The notes under the pieces are model-generated. The model had not been told where the DNA came from and searched no databases. It was given only the letters and a program-made list of their open reading frames with translations. The position numbers and the translations under genes are program-made. DNA of 64,000 nt. Origin: Roseburia sp. 831b. Its GTDB lineage: Bacteria; Bacillota; Clostridia; Lachnospirales; Lachnospiraceae. Below are positions 16,808 to 25,763 of this stretch, piece after piece; within the stretch, counting starts at the first letter, position 1; each line of letters starts with the position of its first letter. The stretch spans positions 1,690,001 through 1,754,000 of the forward strand of contig NZ_CP135162.1 of the NCBI RefSeq assembly GCF_001940165.2, written 5' to 3'.

Positions 16808-18633
16808 ATCTTCTCACGACCTCCTTTCAGAATTCCATAGCCAAAATGATCGCAGCGCAAGCATCTGCCTGCCTCCTGTTTTGCCTCCGCTTCTGTCATG
16901 CAGTTTTCTACACCTTCAAAATCACAGACTCTCTCCCCTGCTTCCCGTTCTGTTAAATTGACACGTCCGCAAGGCGGTCTGTCATCCAATCTTGCCGGTG
17001 GGATTTCCACATCACAGGAAATGATATGGCGGTATCCTAAGTATTCATCTATATTTGCTGCCACTACCTTTGCCGCTGCAATCGCCTTGATTACCGATGC
17101 CGGCCCGGATGCACAGTCTCCTCCAGCAAAAACGCCTGGAATATTATCAAATCCACCGTATTTTTCGGTTAAAATTTTACCGCGTCTGACCGGAACACCG
17201 GCTTCCTCAAAATGCTTCGTCTCAATATCCTGTCCGATTGCCACGATAATGGTCTGACAGGGAATTAAGATATCCTCTTCCCCGGTCGGCACCACACTTG
17301 CCCTTCCATCTTTGATTTTGCTAATCATCTGAGGGGTCACATAAAGTCCTGACACCGCACCGTTTTCATCCACTGCAATCTTAGCTGGTGCCATCAGGGT
17401 CTGCACTTCAATCCCTTCTGCAACTGCACCTTCAATTTCCGCCGGCAGTGCTGTCATATCTGCCACTCTTCTGCGGTAAATGATGCTTACCTTTTTGGCA
17501 CCTAAACGTCTTGCGGTTCGCACTGCATCCATGGAAACGTTACCGCCACCGATTACAGCAACTTCCTGTCCGGTCAGATCCGGATTACATTCTTTTCCCA
17601 CATCACGTAAAAACTGTACGGCTGAGAGAACCCCTTTTGCCTGCTCTCCCTCAATGCCAAGCTTTTTGTCGGTGCTTGCCCCAATAGTAATCAGTACTGC
17701 ATCGTACTCTTTTCGAAGAGACTGAATCGTGATATCCTCTCCGATACGAAGTCCATGCTTCACCTCGACTCCGGTCTTTAGAATTGCCCAGATGTCATCC
17801 TCTAAACGTTCCTTTGGAAGTCTGTAATTTGGGATTCCATAACGAAGCATTCCGCCAAGTTTTGGCAACATCTCATACACCGTTACCTGATGTCCCATCA
17901 ACTGTAAGTAATAAGCTGCGGAAAGGCCACCCGGTCCGCCACCAACAATTGCAACTCTCTTTCCGGTGGAAGGCGCGCACTTCGGTGGCTCCACCCTTCT
18001 GGCATAATCCGCTGCAAAACGTTTTAATCCTCTGATGTTAATGGCATCATCCACAAAGTTTCTCCGACATCTTGCCTCGCAAGGATGTTCACAGATAAAT
18101 CCGCATGTAGTTGGAAATGGATTGTCCTTTCGAATCAGGCGAATGGCATCTTCGTATCTTCCTTCCCCAACCAGTGCCACATAACCTGGCACATCTACAT
18201 TTGCCGGACATAACGCCACACATGGAACCGGCTGTTTGGACTGACAGATGCATTTTCCCAGTAAAATATGTTCCTCATAGTCATCCCGACAGCCGATGAT
18301 GCTCTTGTGTACCATCTCTGCCGCCTCGTATCCAATCGCACAATCCGCTGAATCCATAATGGACGTCGCTAATTTTTCCATCTCATCCAAAATACTCATT
18401 TCTGCCTTGCCATTCATAATATCGGTCAGCATATTTTTCAGCTGCCATAGACCAATCCGGCATGGAACACATTTTCCACATGTCTGTGCATGACACAACT
18501 CCAAAAATGCTCTCGTAATGTCCACGGGACATAATCCAGGCGGGCTGGATTCGATTCTTCGCTCAAGATCTTTGTAAAGCCCCTCAATTACAAGCTGTGC
18601 CTGACCTGGATTTGGAATTTCAAGTCTGCTCAT
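16801..18633 (-). CDS. NuoF-tail/GltD-like flavoprotein partnered with hydrogenase
   Basis: A 610-residue redox protein. Residues 1-130 match the C-terminal iron-sulfur part of NuoF-type subunits (CHAQTCGKCVPCRIG, then a fourth Cys near CAIGYEA). The remainder is a glutamate-synthase-small-subunit-like domain with N-terminal cysteines (CICQSK, CPANVDVPGY, CGFICEHPCEARC), an FAD site VAIVGGGPGGLSAAY and an NAD(P) site VAVIGGGNVSMDA. The FMN/NADH-binding half of NuoF is missing. I chose the ATG at 18633 because GAGGAGG lies just upstream; an in-frame ATG at 18723 would add 30 residues overlapping the promoter. Overlap with hydA implies that it supplies NAD(P)H electrons to the hydrogenase. Confidence 0.88.
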   Translation of the reverse strand: MSRLEIPNPGQAQLVIEGLYKDLERRIESSPPGLCPVDITRAFLELCHAQTCGKCVPCRIGLWQLKNMLTDIMNGKAEMSILDEMEKLATSIMDSADCAIGYEAAEMVHKSIIGCRDDYEEHILLGKCICQSKQPVPCVALCPANVDVPGYVALVGEGRYEDAIRLIRKDNPFPTTCGFICEHPCEARCRRNFVDDAINIRGLKRFAADYARRVEPPKCAPSTGKRVAIVGGGPGGLSAAYYLQLMGHQVTVYEMLPKLGGMLRYGIPNYRLPKERLEDDIWAILKTGVEVKHGLRIGEDITIQSLRKEYDAVLITIGASTDKKLGIEGEQAKGVLSAVQFLRDVGKECNPDLTGQEVAVIGGGNVSMDAVRTARRLGAKKVSIIYRRRVADMTALPAEIEGAVAEGIEVQTLMAPAKIAVDENGAVSGLYVTPQMISKIKDGRASVVPTGEEDILIPCQTIIVAIGQDIETKHFEEAGVPVRRGKILTEKYGGFDNIPGVFAGGDCASGPASVIKAIAAAKVVAANIDEYLGYRHIISCDVEIPPARLDDRPPCGRVNLTEREAGERVCDFEGVENCMTEAEAKQEAGRCLRCDHFGYGILKGGREKIW

Positions 18634-18694
18634 GTTTTCTCCTCCTCTTTCCTTAGAATGCGACGAAAAATGACTTCGTCTGCCTGATAATTTC

Positions 18695-18723
18695 ATTATA
18701 AAGGAGCATTTTCGGAATTTCAA
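18695..18723 (-). promoter_or_regulatory. Promoter of the hydrogenase operon
   Basis: On the minus strand TTGAAA (18723-18718) and TATAAT (18700-18695) are 17 bases apart. It lies about 60 bases upstream of the chosen flavoprotein start. The leader holds a small hairpin, GACGAA/TTCGTC, at about 18660-18680. Confidence 0.75.
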
Positions 18724-18768
18724 CGAATGTTAATTTCTTGTCGGGGATGTTAAATTATTATCATTTTT

Positions 18769-20562
18769 TTACAAATCCGGCAGACTGTCTGCCACACAAA
18801 GCGACCCAAATCCAGTCATGGGGTTTGGACTTTGCAGCCCAGGTAACTGCCTTGCTCCGCGCAATAAATAGGCCTTCATTTTCTCTCCATACAGATACGG
18901 ATCATTTCCATTTAAAATCCCCCATTCCATCAAAAGTGCTGCCGCTCCCGTCACGAACGGTGTTGCCATGGACGTTCCGGTCCGCACCGCATATCCTCCA
19001 CCCGGAGCCGTCGATGTAATGTCAACGCCGGGAGCAGCCAAATCCGGTTTCACCTGATTGGTCTCTCTCGTAAATCCTCTCCCGGAAAAGGAAGCATATT
19101 GATTATAGTAAGCATCGTATGCTCCTACCGTAATGGCACGCCCTGCCGTGGATGGAATCGTCAGCGTCGTCTCTGCCGTCGGCCTTAAAAAAAGTGTATC
19201 CTGATTCAAAACACCACCCGAAGGAAACCACATATCATAATTGCCCAGCACAATTTTTTGTGGAATCAGGCGAAGTTCCCAGACGCCAGAATCGACATAC
19301 TCTCTTACCGGAATAAAGTCAAAATAAATTTCCTGGTACGGGCTAAACGGACTTGGCTCCCCATAATACAGTAAAATCTGTGTCCCCTCGATTGTAAAAC
19401 GCTGTGGTCCCTGGATTCTTTGCACGGTTCCCACCACTTTTCCAGACGGATGCACCAGAGAAACTGCCACCTCATCTAAATAGGATTTCCATAGTTGCAG
19501 ATTCAGCCCTGTTTCGTATTCTCCAATTGCAAACTCCACGACCTCCATCTGACTTTGCTTTATGACTCCAGACGTATGACGTCCTGCCGCCCCCTCATTT
19601 CCGCTTCCAATTACAATTGTAGTTTTCCAGCTGTTTGCCATCTCATTTAAGTACGTTTCAATCAAAGACGTACCGGAATGGGAACCATAATTATTTCCAA
19701 AGCTAAGATTCAGGGCAATCGGCATCCCATAGTTTCTTGCCTTTCTGATACAGTAATCGACCGCCTCCATCAGCTGCGTGGTTCTTGGAAACGCATTTCT
19801 TTGCTGCACCCCAAGCTTTACAATAAGAAGTTCGCTCTCAAAAGCAACACCGCGGTATTTTCCGTTAGAAGCCCTCCCGTTTCCTGCTGCAATTCCTGCC
19901 ACATGTGTGCCATGCCCCGATATATCCCTGCTCGGACAGATGGCATAGCGTTCTGCCTCCGTTGGCATACGAAGTGCCTCATTGATTTTCTCCCTGCTAT
20001 ATTCCACCCCCTGCAAAAATCCTTCTGGCGGCCTCTCTGCTCCCCCTTCTTTTGGCACAATCGTCTGATCCCACAAATCAAGAATCCTTGTCGTTCCATC
20101 TGCATTTAAAAAATCTGGGTGCGCGTAATCAATTCCAGAATCAATGCAAGCCACGATGACACCTTTTCCGGTCAAATGATTTGTCCCTGTCTTTTGCACA
20201 TTTCCTGTTACAGCTGTCTGAAGCGGCAGAATACACGACGAACGAATCCCCTGATTTACCGCAAAAAAAAGAAGTTTTGGCTTTTCCATATATTCAATCG
20301 ACGGAAATGCTGCCACGGTCTCCACCAGATTTTGTGGAATTTTTAAAATGGCATATCCATTACTAAGACTCGTAACCGTAATCATGGGAAATGCCTCTAA
20401 TAATGCCTCCCTGGTTCCCCCATATTTCACGACAACCTCCCAGACATTGTCTGTTTCATCAAAGCCGATATGAAGTTCAATCGATTTTTCACGTTCTCTC
20501 TCGGTTGCATCCAGGGCAAGATTTAAAAGATTTTCTATTTTTTCATTATTTTCCGATGCCAC
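18769..20562 (-). CDS. Subtilisin-like serine protease, CspB-like
   Basis: A 597-residue S8 peptidase with an intact triad: Asp in ACIDSGIDYAHPDF (about 138), His in GHGTHVAGIAAG (about 220) and Ser in GTSMATPFVTG (about 533). The first 100 residues look like a CspB-type prodomain (IELHIGFDE, ending in SIEYMEKPK). The catalytic domain carries a jellyroll-like insertion between His and Ser. No signal peptide is visible, as in Csp proteases of clostridial spores, which activate the cortex hydrolase SleC during germination. The start is GTG with AGGAG seven bases upstream. The nearby spoIIP and gpr genes fit a spore role, but other cytosolic or exported S8 functions remain possible. Confidence 0.85.
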   Translation of the reverse strand: MASENNEKIENLLNLALDATEREREKSIELHIGFDETDNVWEVVVKYGGTREALLEAFPMITVTSLSNGYAILKIPQNLVETVAAFPSIEYMEKPKLLFFAVNQGIRSSCILPLQTAVTGNVQKTGTNHLTGKGVIVACIDSGIDYAHPDFLNADGTTRILDLWDQTIVPKEGGAERPPEGFLQGVEYSREKINEALRMPTEAERYAICPSRDISGHGTHVAGIAAGNGRASNGKYRGVAFESELLIVKLGVQQRNAFPRTTQLMEAVDYCIRKARNYGMPIALNLSFGNNYGSHSGTSLIETYLNEMANSWKTTIVIGSGNEGAAGRHTSGVIKQSQMEVVEFAIGEYETGLNLQLWKSYLDEVAVSLVHPSGKVVGTVQRIQGPQRFTIEGTQILLYYGEPSPFSPYQEIYFDFIPVREYVDSGVWELRLIPQKIVLGNYDMWFPSGGVLNQDTLFLRPTAETTLTIPSTAGRAITVGAYDAYYNQYASFSGRGFTRETNQVKPDLAAPGVDITSTAPGGGYAVRTGTSMATPFVTGAAALLMEWGILNGNDPYLYGEKMKAYLLRGARQLPGLQSPNPMTGFGSLCVADSLPDL

Positions 20563-20662
20563 AACGTGCTCCTGTTAAACATTCTTTCTAAAATATACGC
20601 GTCATGTTTTCTCATCGGAACAAAATTGACTTGTCATTGTGCAATTTGCCAGGGAGAAAATA

Positions 20663-20784
20663 AGAATCCTGCTTGCAGGATTCTCCGCCTGCGGCGGGTC
20701 GCATTTGCGACATTATTCAACTCCGCCGCAGTGCGATCCTCGCGGAGCATTTTTTTGTAATAGGAAATTTCCTATTACAAAAAA
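20663..20784. repeat. Multi-hairpin intergenic repeat, copy A
   Basis: This stretch is a chain of palindromes: AGAATCCTGC/GCAGGATTCT, CCGCC/GGCGG, GTCGCA/TGCGAC, and GTAATAGGAAA/TTTCCTATTAC. Read on the minus strand, its last 80 bases closely match 44003-44074 on the plus strand, including GTAATAGGAAATTTC, AAAAATGCTC, CGAGGAT and GGCGGA. It lies between two genes and has no coding potential. It is likely a small dispersed repeat of the MITE or REP type. Confidence 0.7.
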
Positions 20785-20816
20785 AGAACCATGAAACACT
20801 TCATGGTCCTAAAAAT
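20785..20816 (-). terminator. Terminator of the PAP2 phosphatase gene
   Basis: The stem GGACCATGAAG / TTCATGGTTC is followed by TTTTTTT on the minus strand, just after the PAP2 stop codon. Confidence 0.8.
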
Positions 20817-20821
20817 TATTT

Positions 20822-21364
20822 TTATTCTTTTGTCTGAAATTTCTTTTTGTATACGGTACACACTGTAATTGCAACCAACGTTCCAATGATTCCTCCGCAA
20901 AGGACATCCGTCGGATAATGGATTCCGATATAAAGTCTGGAAAATCCCATTAGAAATGCATAGATAAGTGCCGGCACACCGTATTTTTTCGGCAACATGA
21001 TAAACATGACCACCGCAGTTGCAAACGAACTTCCGGTATGTCCGGACGGGAACGATAAATCAACCGCCTTCGGCACCATAAGGTGTAAACCATCAATCAC
21101 TTCGTAAGGTCTTGTCCGCGCCACTAAATTTTTCAAAATCAGATTGTTAATCACAAACGCCCCACCCAGGGAACATGCCATCAAAGTTCCTGTCTTTCTG
21201 GTCTTTTGAAAACATAGAAATGCGACAGTAAGGAAAATCCAAATAAATCCAATATTTCCTGTTTTGGTAATAAATTTCATAATCGGTGTCAGGAAATCAT
21301 TTCGGACATTATCCTGAATCCAAAGCAATATTCCTGCATCTATCTGCCATAATGTATGTAACAT
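20822..21364 (-). CDS. PAP2-superfamily membrane phosphatase
   Basis: A 180-residue membrane phosphatase with about five helices. The three PAP2 motifs are present: KNLVARTRPY, PSGHTGSSFA and SRLYIGIHYPTDVL, the last with the catalytic His and Asp. Such enzymes act on undecaprenyl pyrophosphate or other lipid phosphates at the outer membrane face. I chose the ATG at 21364, preceded by CAGGAGC; an in-frame ATG at 21427 would add a hydrophilic 21-residue stretch without a clear site. It stands alone between a terminator and the amidase gene. Substrate cannot be told from sequence. Confidence 0.87.
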   Translation of the reverse strand: MLHTLWQIDAGILLWIQDNVRNDFLTPIMKFITKTGNIGFIWIFLTVAFLCFQKTRKTGTLMACSLGGAFVINNLILKNLVARTRPYEVIDGLHLMVPKAVDLSFPSGHTGSSFATAVVMFIMLPKKYGVPALIYAFLMGFSRLYIGIHYPTDVLCGGIIGTLVAITVCTVYKKKFQTKE

Positions 21365-21462
21365 ATTTCTGATACGCTCCTGTTTTTCTTTTGTCTCCCC
21401 ATATTCTAGATTGTGTATTATACACAAACTTTTTCAGATTCGCAACTGTTTTTTCACCTAGA

Positions 21463-22392
21463 TTATCTGCTAAAATAAGCATCAATTCCATTTGCAATTC
21501 CATTTGCAAGCTGATTCTGATACTCGTCCGTTGCCATCAACTGATCCTCATTCGGATTTGTCATATAACCCATCTCAACGATTGTCACCGGAACACTGCA
21601 CCAGTTGATTCCACTCATGGTATCTGTTTCCCAGACATATTCTTTTTTACAGCCACACGCAGAAACCAGACCGTCTAACACATCATCCGACAACGCCCTG
21701 CTTTGACTGTAATAGGCACTGTTATAAGGATTGGACGCTGTCTGACAGATGGTCATTGCACCGTTTGCACTCGAACTTTCCGATCCGTTTGCATGAATTC
21801 GGATAAACGCATCCGCACCGGCATTGTTCGCCACCGCAGCACGTTCACTGTTGCTGATATTCACATCGTTGGTGGTACGCACCATAATAACCTGATATCC
21901 TCTGTTCGTAAGCTCCGTCTGAAGCTTTAATGCAACCTGTAATGTCAGTTCATACTCTGGCAAACCGGTTACAACACCGCTCGTTCCGCCTGCTACCTTT
22001 GCTTTCATCTCGGAAGAACCTGGTCCTATCGGTTCCTTTTCGCTGTTTCCTCTGCTCTGATGTCCTGCATCGATGCAGACGACATACGAACCACGGTCAG
22101 CCGGCGCATTTTCCTGAACCGCCTCCTGACTACTGGTATCTGAAACCGCTTCCTGCGTCTTACTTTCCTCCGTCTTTGTTTCTGTCACATTACTCTCCTC
22201 TGTTGCTTCTTCTGTTGCTTCTTCTGTGACTTCTTCCGTCACTTCCTCTGTCTCCACCGGATTTGATGTTTCCTGCTCTGATGTTTCTTGTTGTAACACT
22301 TCTTTTTGTGGTACGTCTTTTTTCCCACATGCCGCTATCAGGCAGACGATAAGAAGAAATGCGATACATCCTATTTTTTTATAACTCTTCAT
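21463..22392 (-). CDS. N-acetylmuramoyl-L-alanine amidase lipoprotein
   Basis: A 309-residue lipoprotein that cleaves the amide between muramic acid and the stem peptide. The signal peptide ends in the lipobox LIAAC. A low-complexity Glu/Thr-rich linker with EEVTEE-type repeats (about 30-90) spans to the Amidase_3 domain. Zinc-ligand and catalytic residues are seen in [18 protein letters not shown] and [13 protein letters not shown] chose the ATG at 22392, which has GGGAGG upstream; a longer start at 22455 would bury the signal peptide. It follows spoIIP on the same strand, and amidases and SpoIIP both act on peptidoglycan, so a role in engulfment or cortex turnover is possible. Confidence 0.9.
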   Translation of the reverse strand: MKSYKKIGCIAFLLIVCLIAACGKKDVPQKEVLQQETSEQETSNPVETEEVTEEVTEEATEEATEESNVTETKTEESKTQEAVSDTSSQEAVQENAPADRGSYVVCIDAGHQSRGNSEKEPIGPGSSEMKAKVAGGTSGVVTGLPEYELTLQVALKLQTELTNRGYQVIMVRTTNDVNISNSERAAVANNAGADAFIRIHANGSESSSANGAMTICQTASNPYNSAYYSQSRALSDDVLDGLVSACGCKKEYVWETDTMSGINWCSVPVTIVEMGYMTNPNEDQLMATDEYQNQLANGIANGIDAYFSR

Positions 22393-22456
22393 GATTCCTC
22401 CCAAATTAACACAATTTTTCAATTGTATTATAGCATAACAAAAATACCCATGCATC

Positions 22457-23716
22457 TTAATTTTTCGGATGAATCACCTTATCCATGATGTCCGCAAGCG
22501 GAACCATCGCGTTCTTCGCTTCCTCGTAAGTGTTATTCTGATCCCCAACCTCAATCAGGGTGCTTTTCGGCAGAAAATGCATGTTATACCGATAACCCTT
22601 CAGATAAATCTTTCTGGAATAATCGGGATAATACTGCGCTGCCGTAAGCTGCATCTGAAAGGAAAATGCCAGGTTGGCATCTAAGTTTGGATTGGCAAGA
22701 TACGCAATATCCCCATGCGCTGTCGTATGGCTTAGCCCATTGAAAAACATGATTTTTGCCATCTCTGTTCCATCTACATTTGTAGTTGTTTTTGTGTCAC
22801 CTAAAATTCCATTCCTATGTAAGTCAATCACAACCTCTACACCTGGATTTTCTGCTAAAATCTGTTGGATATGCGGTGCTGCCACACTGTATGCCTTGTC
22901 GTGTTCCGGTATATCATAAATTCCGGTATCATGAATGACCTGATATCCATATTGTTCCCGCAAAATCTGTGCCAGATATTCACCCACGCCTACAATTGTA
23001 GTTGAAGTGTCCTCATAATTCGTATCCACAAACCCTTCCTGCGAATGGGTATGATAAATCAAGATTTGTGGCGTCGTGGCATCATGGGAAAGGGACATGT
23101 CCATTCCCAACATATTTTCTGCATTTAGCTGCCTTCCGTCTGTCGTTGTCGTACTGTCCACCGAATAAAAATTTTGAATCAGATAGTCAAAATCATTCAG
23201 TTTTTCAATCGGATAATCCACTAATTTTTCTGTTCTTTTCGCAACGGACATGGTCGTTTCCGCTGCCTCTATTTCTTCCGTGACCGGCGGTTCTTCCCTT
23301 ACGGCAGCTTCCGTTTCTGGCTGTGGCTGCTGTTCTTGCCCATTTGCAGCGGAATCTTCCCCCAGAAAAAGTTCATCCGAACCCTCCCTTTCTAACACAA
23401 CCTCATAGGATAGCTCGCTCTCCACCAAAGTCTCATATTCGACCTCCTTTTTTACATATTCATTCAACGGAAAAAAGGAATCCATCACACACTCTGCCAT
23501 TGTTTTGGTATCGTTCGTCCCTGTTCCATGATACAGGTTTGGTGCATATAGTTTTAATATTTTTTCATAACAAAAGGACTCTGCCTCTTTTTTCAAATGT
23601 AAGGCATCTGATTTTACCTCCATTTTTCCTAAGAAAAGAGATAGCGCACAGATTCCGATGAAAAAAAGGCAGATAAGCATTGCATATTTTCTTCGTTTTC
23701 TTTTTTTGAAATACAT
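22457..23716 (-). CDS. spoIIP: Stage II sporulation protein P
   Basis: A 419-residue membrane-anchored peptidoglycan amidase/endopeptidase, part of the DMP machine that thins septal wall during engulfment. One helix near residues 13-32 anchors it. The family motifs [12 protein letters not shown] (about 223), VVIDLHRNG (about 300) and [15 protein letters not shown] (about 390) are present, giving the His and Glu metal ligands. A Gln/Glu-rich linker lies at about 125-150. It lies downstream of gpr on the same strand, a gene order common in Bacillus and Clostridia. Confidence 0.95.
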   Translation of the reverse strand: MYFKKRKRRKYAMLICLFFIGICALSLFLGKMEVKSDALHLKKEAESFCYEKILKLYAPNLYHGTGTNDTKTMAECVMDSFFPLNEYVKKEVEYETLVESELSYEVVLEREGSDELFLGEDSAANGQEQQPQPETEAAVREEPPVTEEIEAAETTMSVAKRTEKLVDYPIEKLNDFDYLIQNFYSVDSTTTTDGRQLNAENMLGMDMSLSHDATTPQILIYHTHSQEGFVDTNYEDTSTTIVGVGEYLAQILREQYGYQVIHDTGIYDIPEHDKAYSVAAPHIQQILAENPGVEVVIDLHRNGILGDTKTTTNVDGTEMAKIMFFNGLSHTTAHGDIAYLANPNLDANLAFSFQMQLTAAQYYPDYSRKIYLKGYRYNMHFLPKSTLIEVGDQNNTYEEAKNAMVPLADIMDKVIHPKN

Positions 23717-23758
23717 ATTACACTATATGCATGTCCCTTTCTTTTTATGTCACGGTTT

Positions 23759-24715
23759 TTATGCAAAAACAGCCTCCGAAAACGCAAGGTTAATTCCTTC
23801 TGAAATGGTAAAACTAAGTCGTTTGATGGACTCGTCAATGTCCTTTGGCGTCACAAACATAGTATTTAAGTTCGGAGAAAGCAGTTCCCGAATCAGTTCA
23901 TATTTTTCCGCATCGCTAAATTCCTCTAAGGAATTTCCAATCGTCTTAAGCAGCTTGCTCTGGCTCATCGCTGCAATTAAATTATGCATCGTATCATTTA
24001 CAATGGTGGCTGCATCCACAACGGTCGGCACCCCAATGGAAATCACCGGAACTCCTAAACTTTTCTGATTTAACCCGTGTCTGTGGTTTCCGACTCCGCT
24101 TCCCGGATTTATCCCCGTGTCGGTAACCTGTATTGTCCGTTTGAGCCTTCTGGTGCTTCTCGCTGCTAACGCATCAATCACAAGCACAAAATCCGGTTTT
24201 GTCTCCTTCATAATTCCGTGTACAATCTCCACGCTCTCCATCCCGGTCTGTGCCATGACACCTGGTACGATACTGCTGACCCTTGGAACGGTCTTTTCCC
24301 CAAATGCATACTTTCCGTATTCTTTTAAAATATGTCTGGTGATAAACAAGTTATCGACGACCCCGGGTCCTAGCGCATCCGGTGTCACTTCCCGGTTTCC
24401 AAGCCCTACCACCAAGACCGAGTAATCTTCTTTCTTATCCGGAATCAGCTTCTTTATCACATTTGCTAATTCCTCGGACACCTCCCTGTGATATCCCTCG
24501 TCTTCCTCCTCTAAGCTTCCCGCCTCGATTGTAATGTACGTTCCCTTTGGTTTTTCCATCGTTTTTGCACCGTTTTCTGTTTCAATTACAACTGTACTTA
24601 CGACCAAATCCGTTCCCTTTTTTTCCTCTAGGAAACGCACTCCCTTTAGGTCTGCATGTTCCTCCTGCTTTTGTTCCTGTGTTTCTAATGCTAAGTCTGT
24701 TCGAATCTGATACAT
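23759..24715 (-). CDS. gpr: GPR endopeptidase, spore germination protease
   Basis: An aspartic protease that degrades small acid-soluble DNA-binding proteins when spores germinate. It is made as a zymogen in the forespore; the N-terminal YQIRTDLALE is the conserved sequence of that region. The core has VGLGNREVTPDALGP, SIVPGVMAQTGMES, LVIDALAARS and the NPGSGVGNHR segment. The 318-residue form from the ATG at 24715 is preferred over a start at 24754 because the family begins at YxxRTDLA. Divergent from rpsT and upstream of spoIIP, the usual arrangement. Confidence 0.95.
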   Translation of the reverse strand: MYQIRTDLALETQEQKQEEHADLKGVRFLEEKKGTDLVVSTVVIETENGAKTMEKPKGTYITIEAGSLEEEDEGYHREVSEELANVIKKLIPDKKEDYSVLVVGLGNREVTPDALGPGVVDNLFITRHILKEYGKYAFGEKTVPRVSSIVPGVMAQTGMESVEIVHGIMKETKPDFVLVIDALAARSTRRLKRTIQVTDTGINPGSGVGNHRHGLNQKSLGVPVISIGVPTVVDAATIVNDTMHNLIAAMSQSKLLKTIGNSLEEFSDAEKYELIRELLSPNLNTMFVTPKDIDESIKRLSFTISEGINLAFSEAVFA

Positions 24716-24809
24716 AAGAATTCCCACACCTTTCCTGGACGTGTCCTGGCACACTCTCCATTTTTTTCTCTTTCCTAGGTATTTTTTACATCTTTTTTCA
24801 AATTATGTA

Positions 24810-24838
24810 TTGACAAAATGTGATTCTTATCCTAAGAT
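24810..24838 (+). promoter_or_regulatory. rpsT promoter
   Basis: TTGACA (24810-24815) and TAAGAT (24833-24838) are separated by exactly 17 bases, about 95 bases upstream of the S20 start codon. Confidence 0.85.
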
Positions 24839-24931
24839 ATTCTAGTATGTTTACATTGAACTGTCCGTGTCCGGCTTTAATGTAACAATCATGAACAATA
24901 ACAATATTGATTATAGTTGGAGGTGTACAGA

Positions 24932-25195
24932 TTGGCTAACATTAAATCTGCAAAAAAAAGAATTTTAGTAACAGAAACTAAAGCTGCAAGAAACAAATCT
25001 ATCAGATCAGAAGTTAAGACAGCTACAAAGAAAGTAGAAGCTGCAGTTGCTGCTAACGATAAAGAAGCTGCAAAAGCTGCTTTAACAACAGCAATTTCTA
25101 CAATCGAAAGCGCTTGTTCTAAAGGTGTTTACCACAAGAACAATGCTGGTAGAAAAGTTTCCCGTTTAACAAAACTTGTTAACACATTAGCTTAA
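24932..25195 (+). CDS. rpsT: 30S ribosomal protein S20
   Basis: An 87-residue small-subunit protein, highly basic and helical, that binds 16S rRNA. ANIKSAKKRILVTE at the N-terminus and the KGVYHKNNAGRKVSRL motif near the end identify it. The start is the TTG at 24932: GGAGGTG lies seven bases upstream and homologues begin at this ANIKSAKKR. A TTG at 24917 in frame would overlap the ribosome binding site. UUG initiation is common for S20 and has been linked to autoregulation in E. coli. It is followed by a strong terminator. Confidence 0.97.
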   Translation: MANIKSAKKRILVTETKAARNKSIRSEVKTATKKVEAAVAANDKEAAKAALTTAISTIESACSKGVYHKNNAGRKVSRLTKLVNTLA

Positions 25196-25207
25196 TAACA
25201 GTAATAG

Positions 25208-25243
25208 ATAAAACACCAGTACCGTCATACTGGTGTTTTTTTG
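25208..25243 (+). terminator. rpsT terminator
   Basis: Stem AACACCAGTA / TACTGGTGTT followed by seven T residues, 15 bases after the S20 stop. Confidence 0.9.
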
Positions 25244-25248
25244 TGTGC

Positions 25249-25284
25249 AAAAAAAGAAGCGGAAAACCTCCGCTTCTTTTTCGT
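25249..25284 (-). terminator. Terminator of the DUF4190-like gene
   Basis: A perfect 9-bp stem AGAAGCGGA / TCCGCTTCT with a run of T on the minus strand. It lies back to back with the rpsT terminator between convergent genes. Confidence 0.85.
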
Positions 25285-25321
25285 TCCTATCTAAATTGGT
25301 TACATCCCAAAAATGCCGAAA

Positions 25322-25603
25322 CTACATTAAATTAGATACTGCAAGTGCTGCTCCTGCAATTGCATTGATTACTGCAAGGATGATGGTAATAACGGACATG
25401 ATAATACCTGCGATTGCCATACCCTTTCCACCTTTTTTCATTCCCACAATACCAAGGATTAAACCTACGATACCAACAGGTCCACCAATGATTGGAATAC
25501 ACCATGCAATCAAACCTACGATACCTAATACCATAGATGCGATGGACATGCCCTTCTTCTCTTCCTGTGGTGGCTGCTGATCATACATGTAATTGTCACT
25601 CAT
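25322..25603 (-). CDS. Small DUF4190-like membrane protein
   Basis: A 93-residue protein. A polar N-terminus (MSDNYMYDQQPPQEEKKG) precedes two hydrophobic Gly/Ile-rich segments of the SIASMVLGIVGL and GIVGMKKGGKGMAIAGI kind typical of DUF4190, a family that often accompanies other membrane domains. Function unknown. The ATG at 25603 has AGGAGAG upstream; the longer frame to 25708 begins with Cys-rich sequence lacking a ribosome site and is rejected. Confidence 0.8.
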   Translation of the reverse strand: MSDNYMYDQQPPQEEKKGMSIASMVLGIVGLIAWCIPIIGGPVGIVGLILGIVGMKKGGKGMAIAGIIMSVITIILAVINAIAGAALAVSNLM

Positions 25604-25763
25604 AACATTCTCTCCTGTAATTTTATTGAAACTGCCTACTCTCCATGACAAATCTCCATATCCCTTGTCACAGTTCACTCTGCAATCCCTTATACATAAG
25701 CGTAACATACTTTGACTCTCAAAACAACTCCATTTGTTTTAATTTTTCTTTAATTTTGCAAGA

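Noticed and set aside
22190..22250. Possible CRISPR or microsatellite (CTTCTG runs)
   Set aside because: These are codons for the Glu/Thr-rich linker of the amidase.
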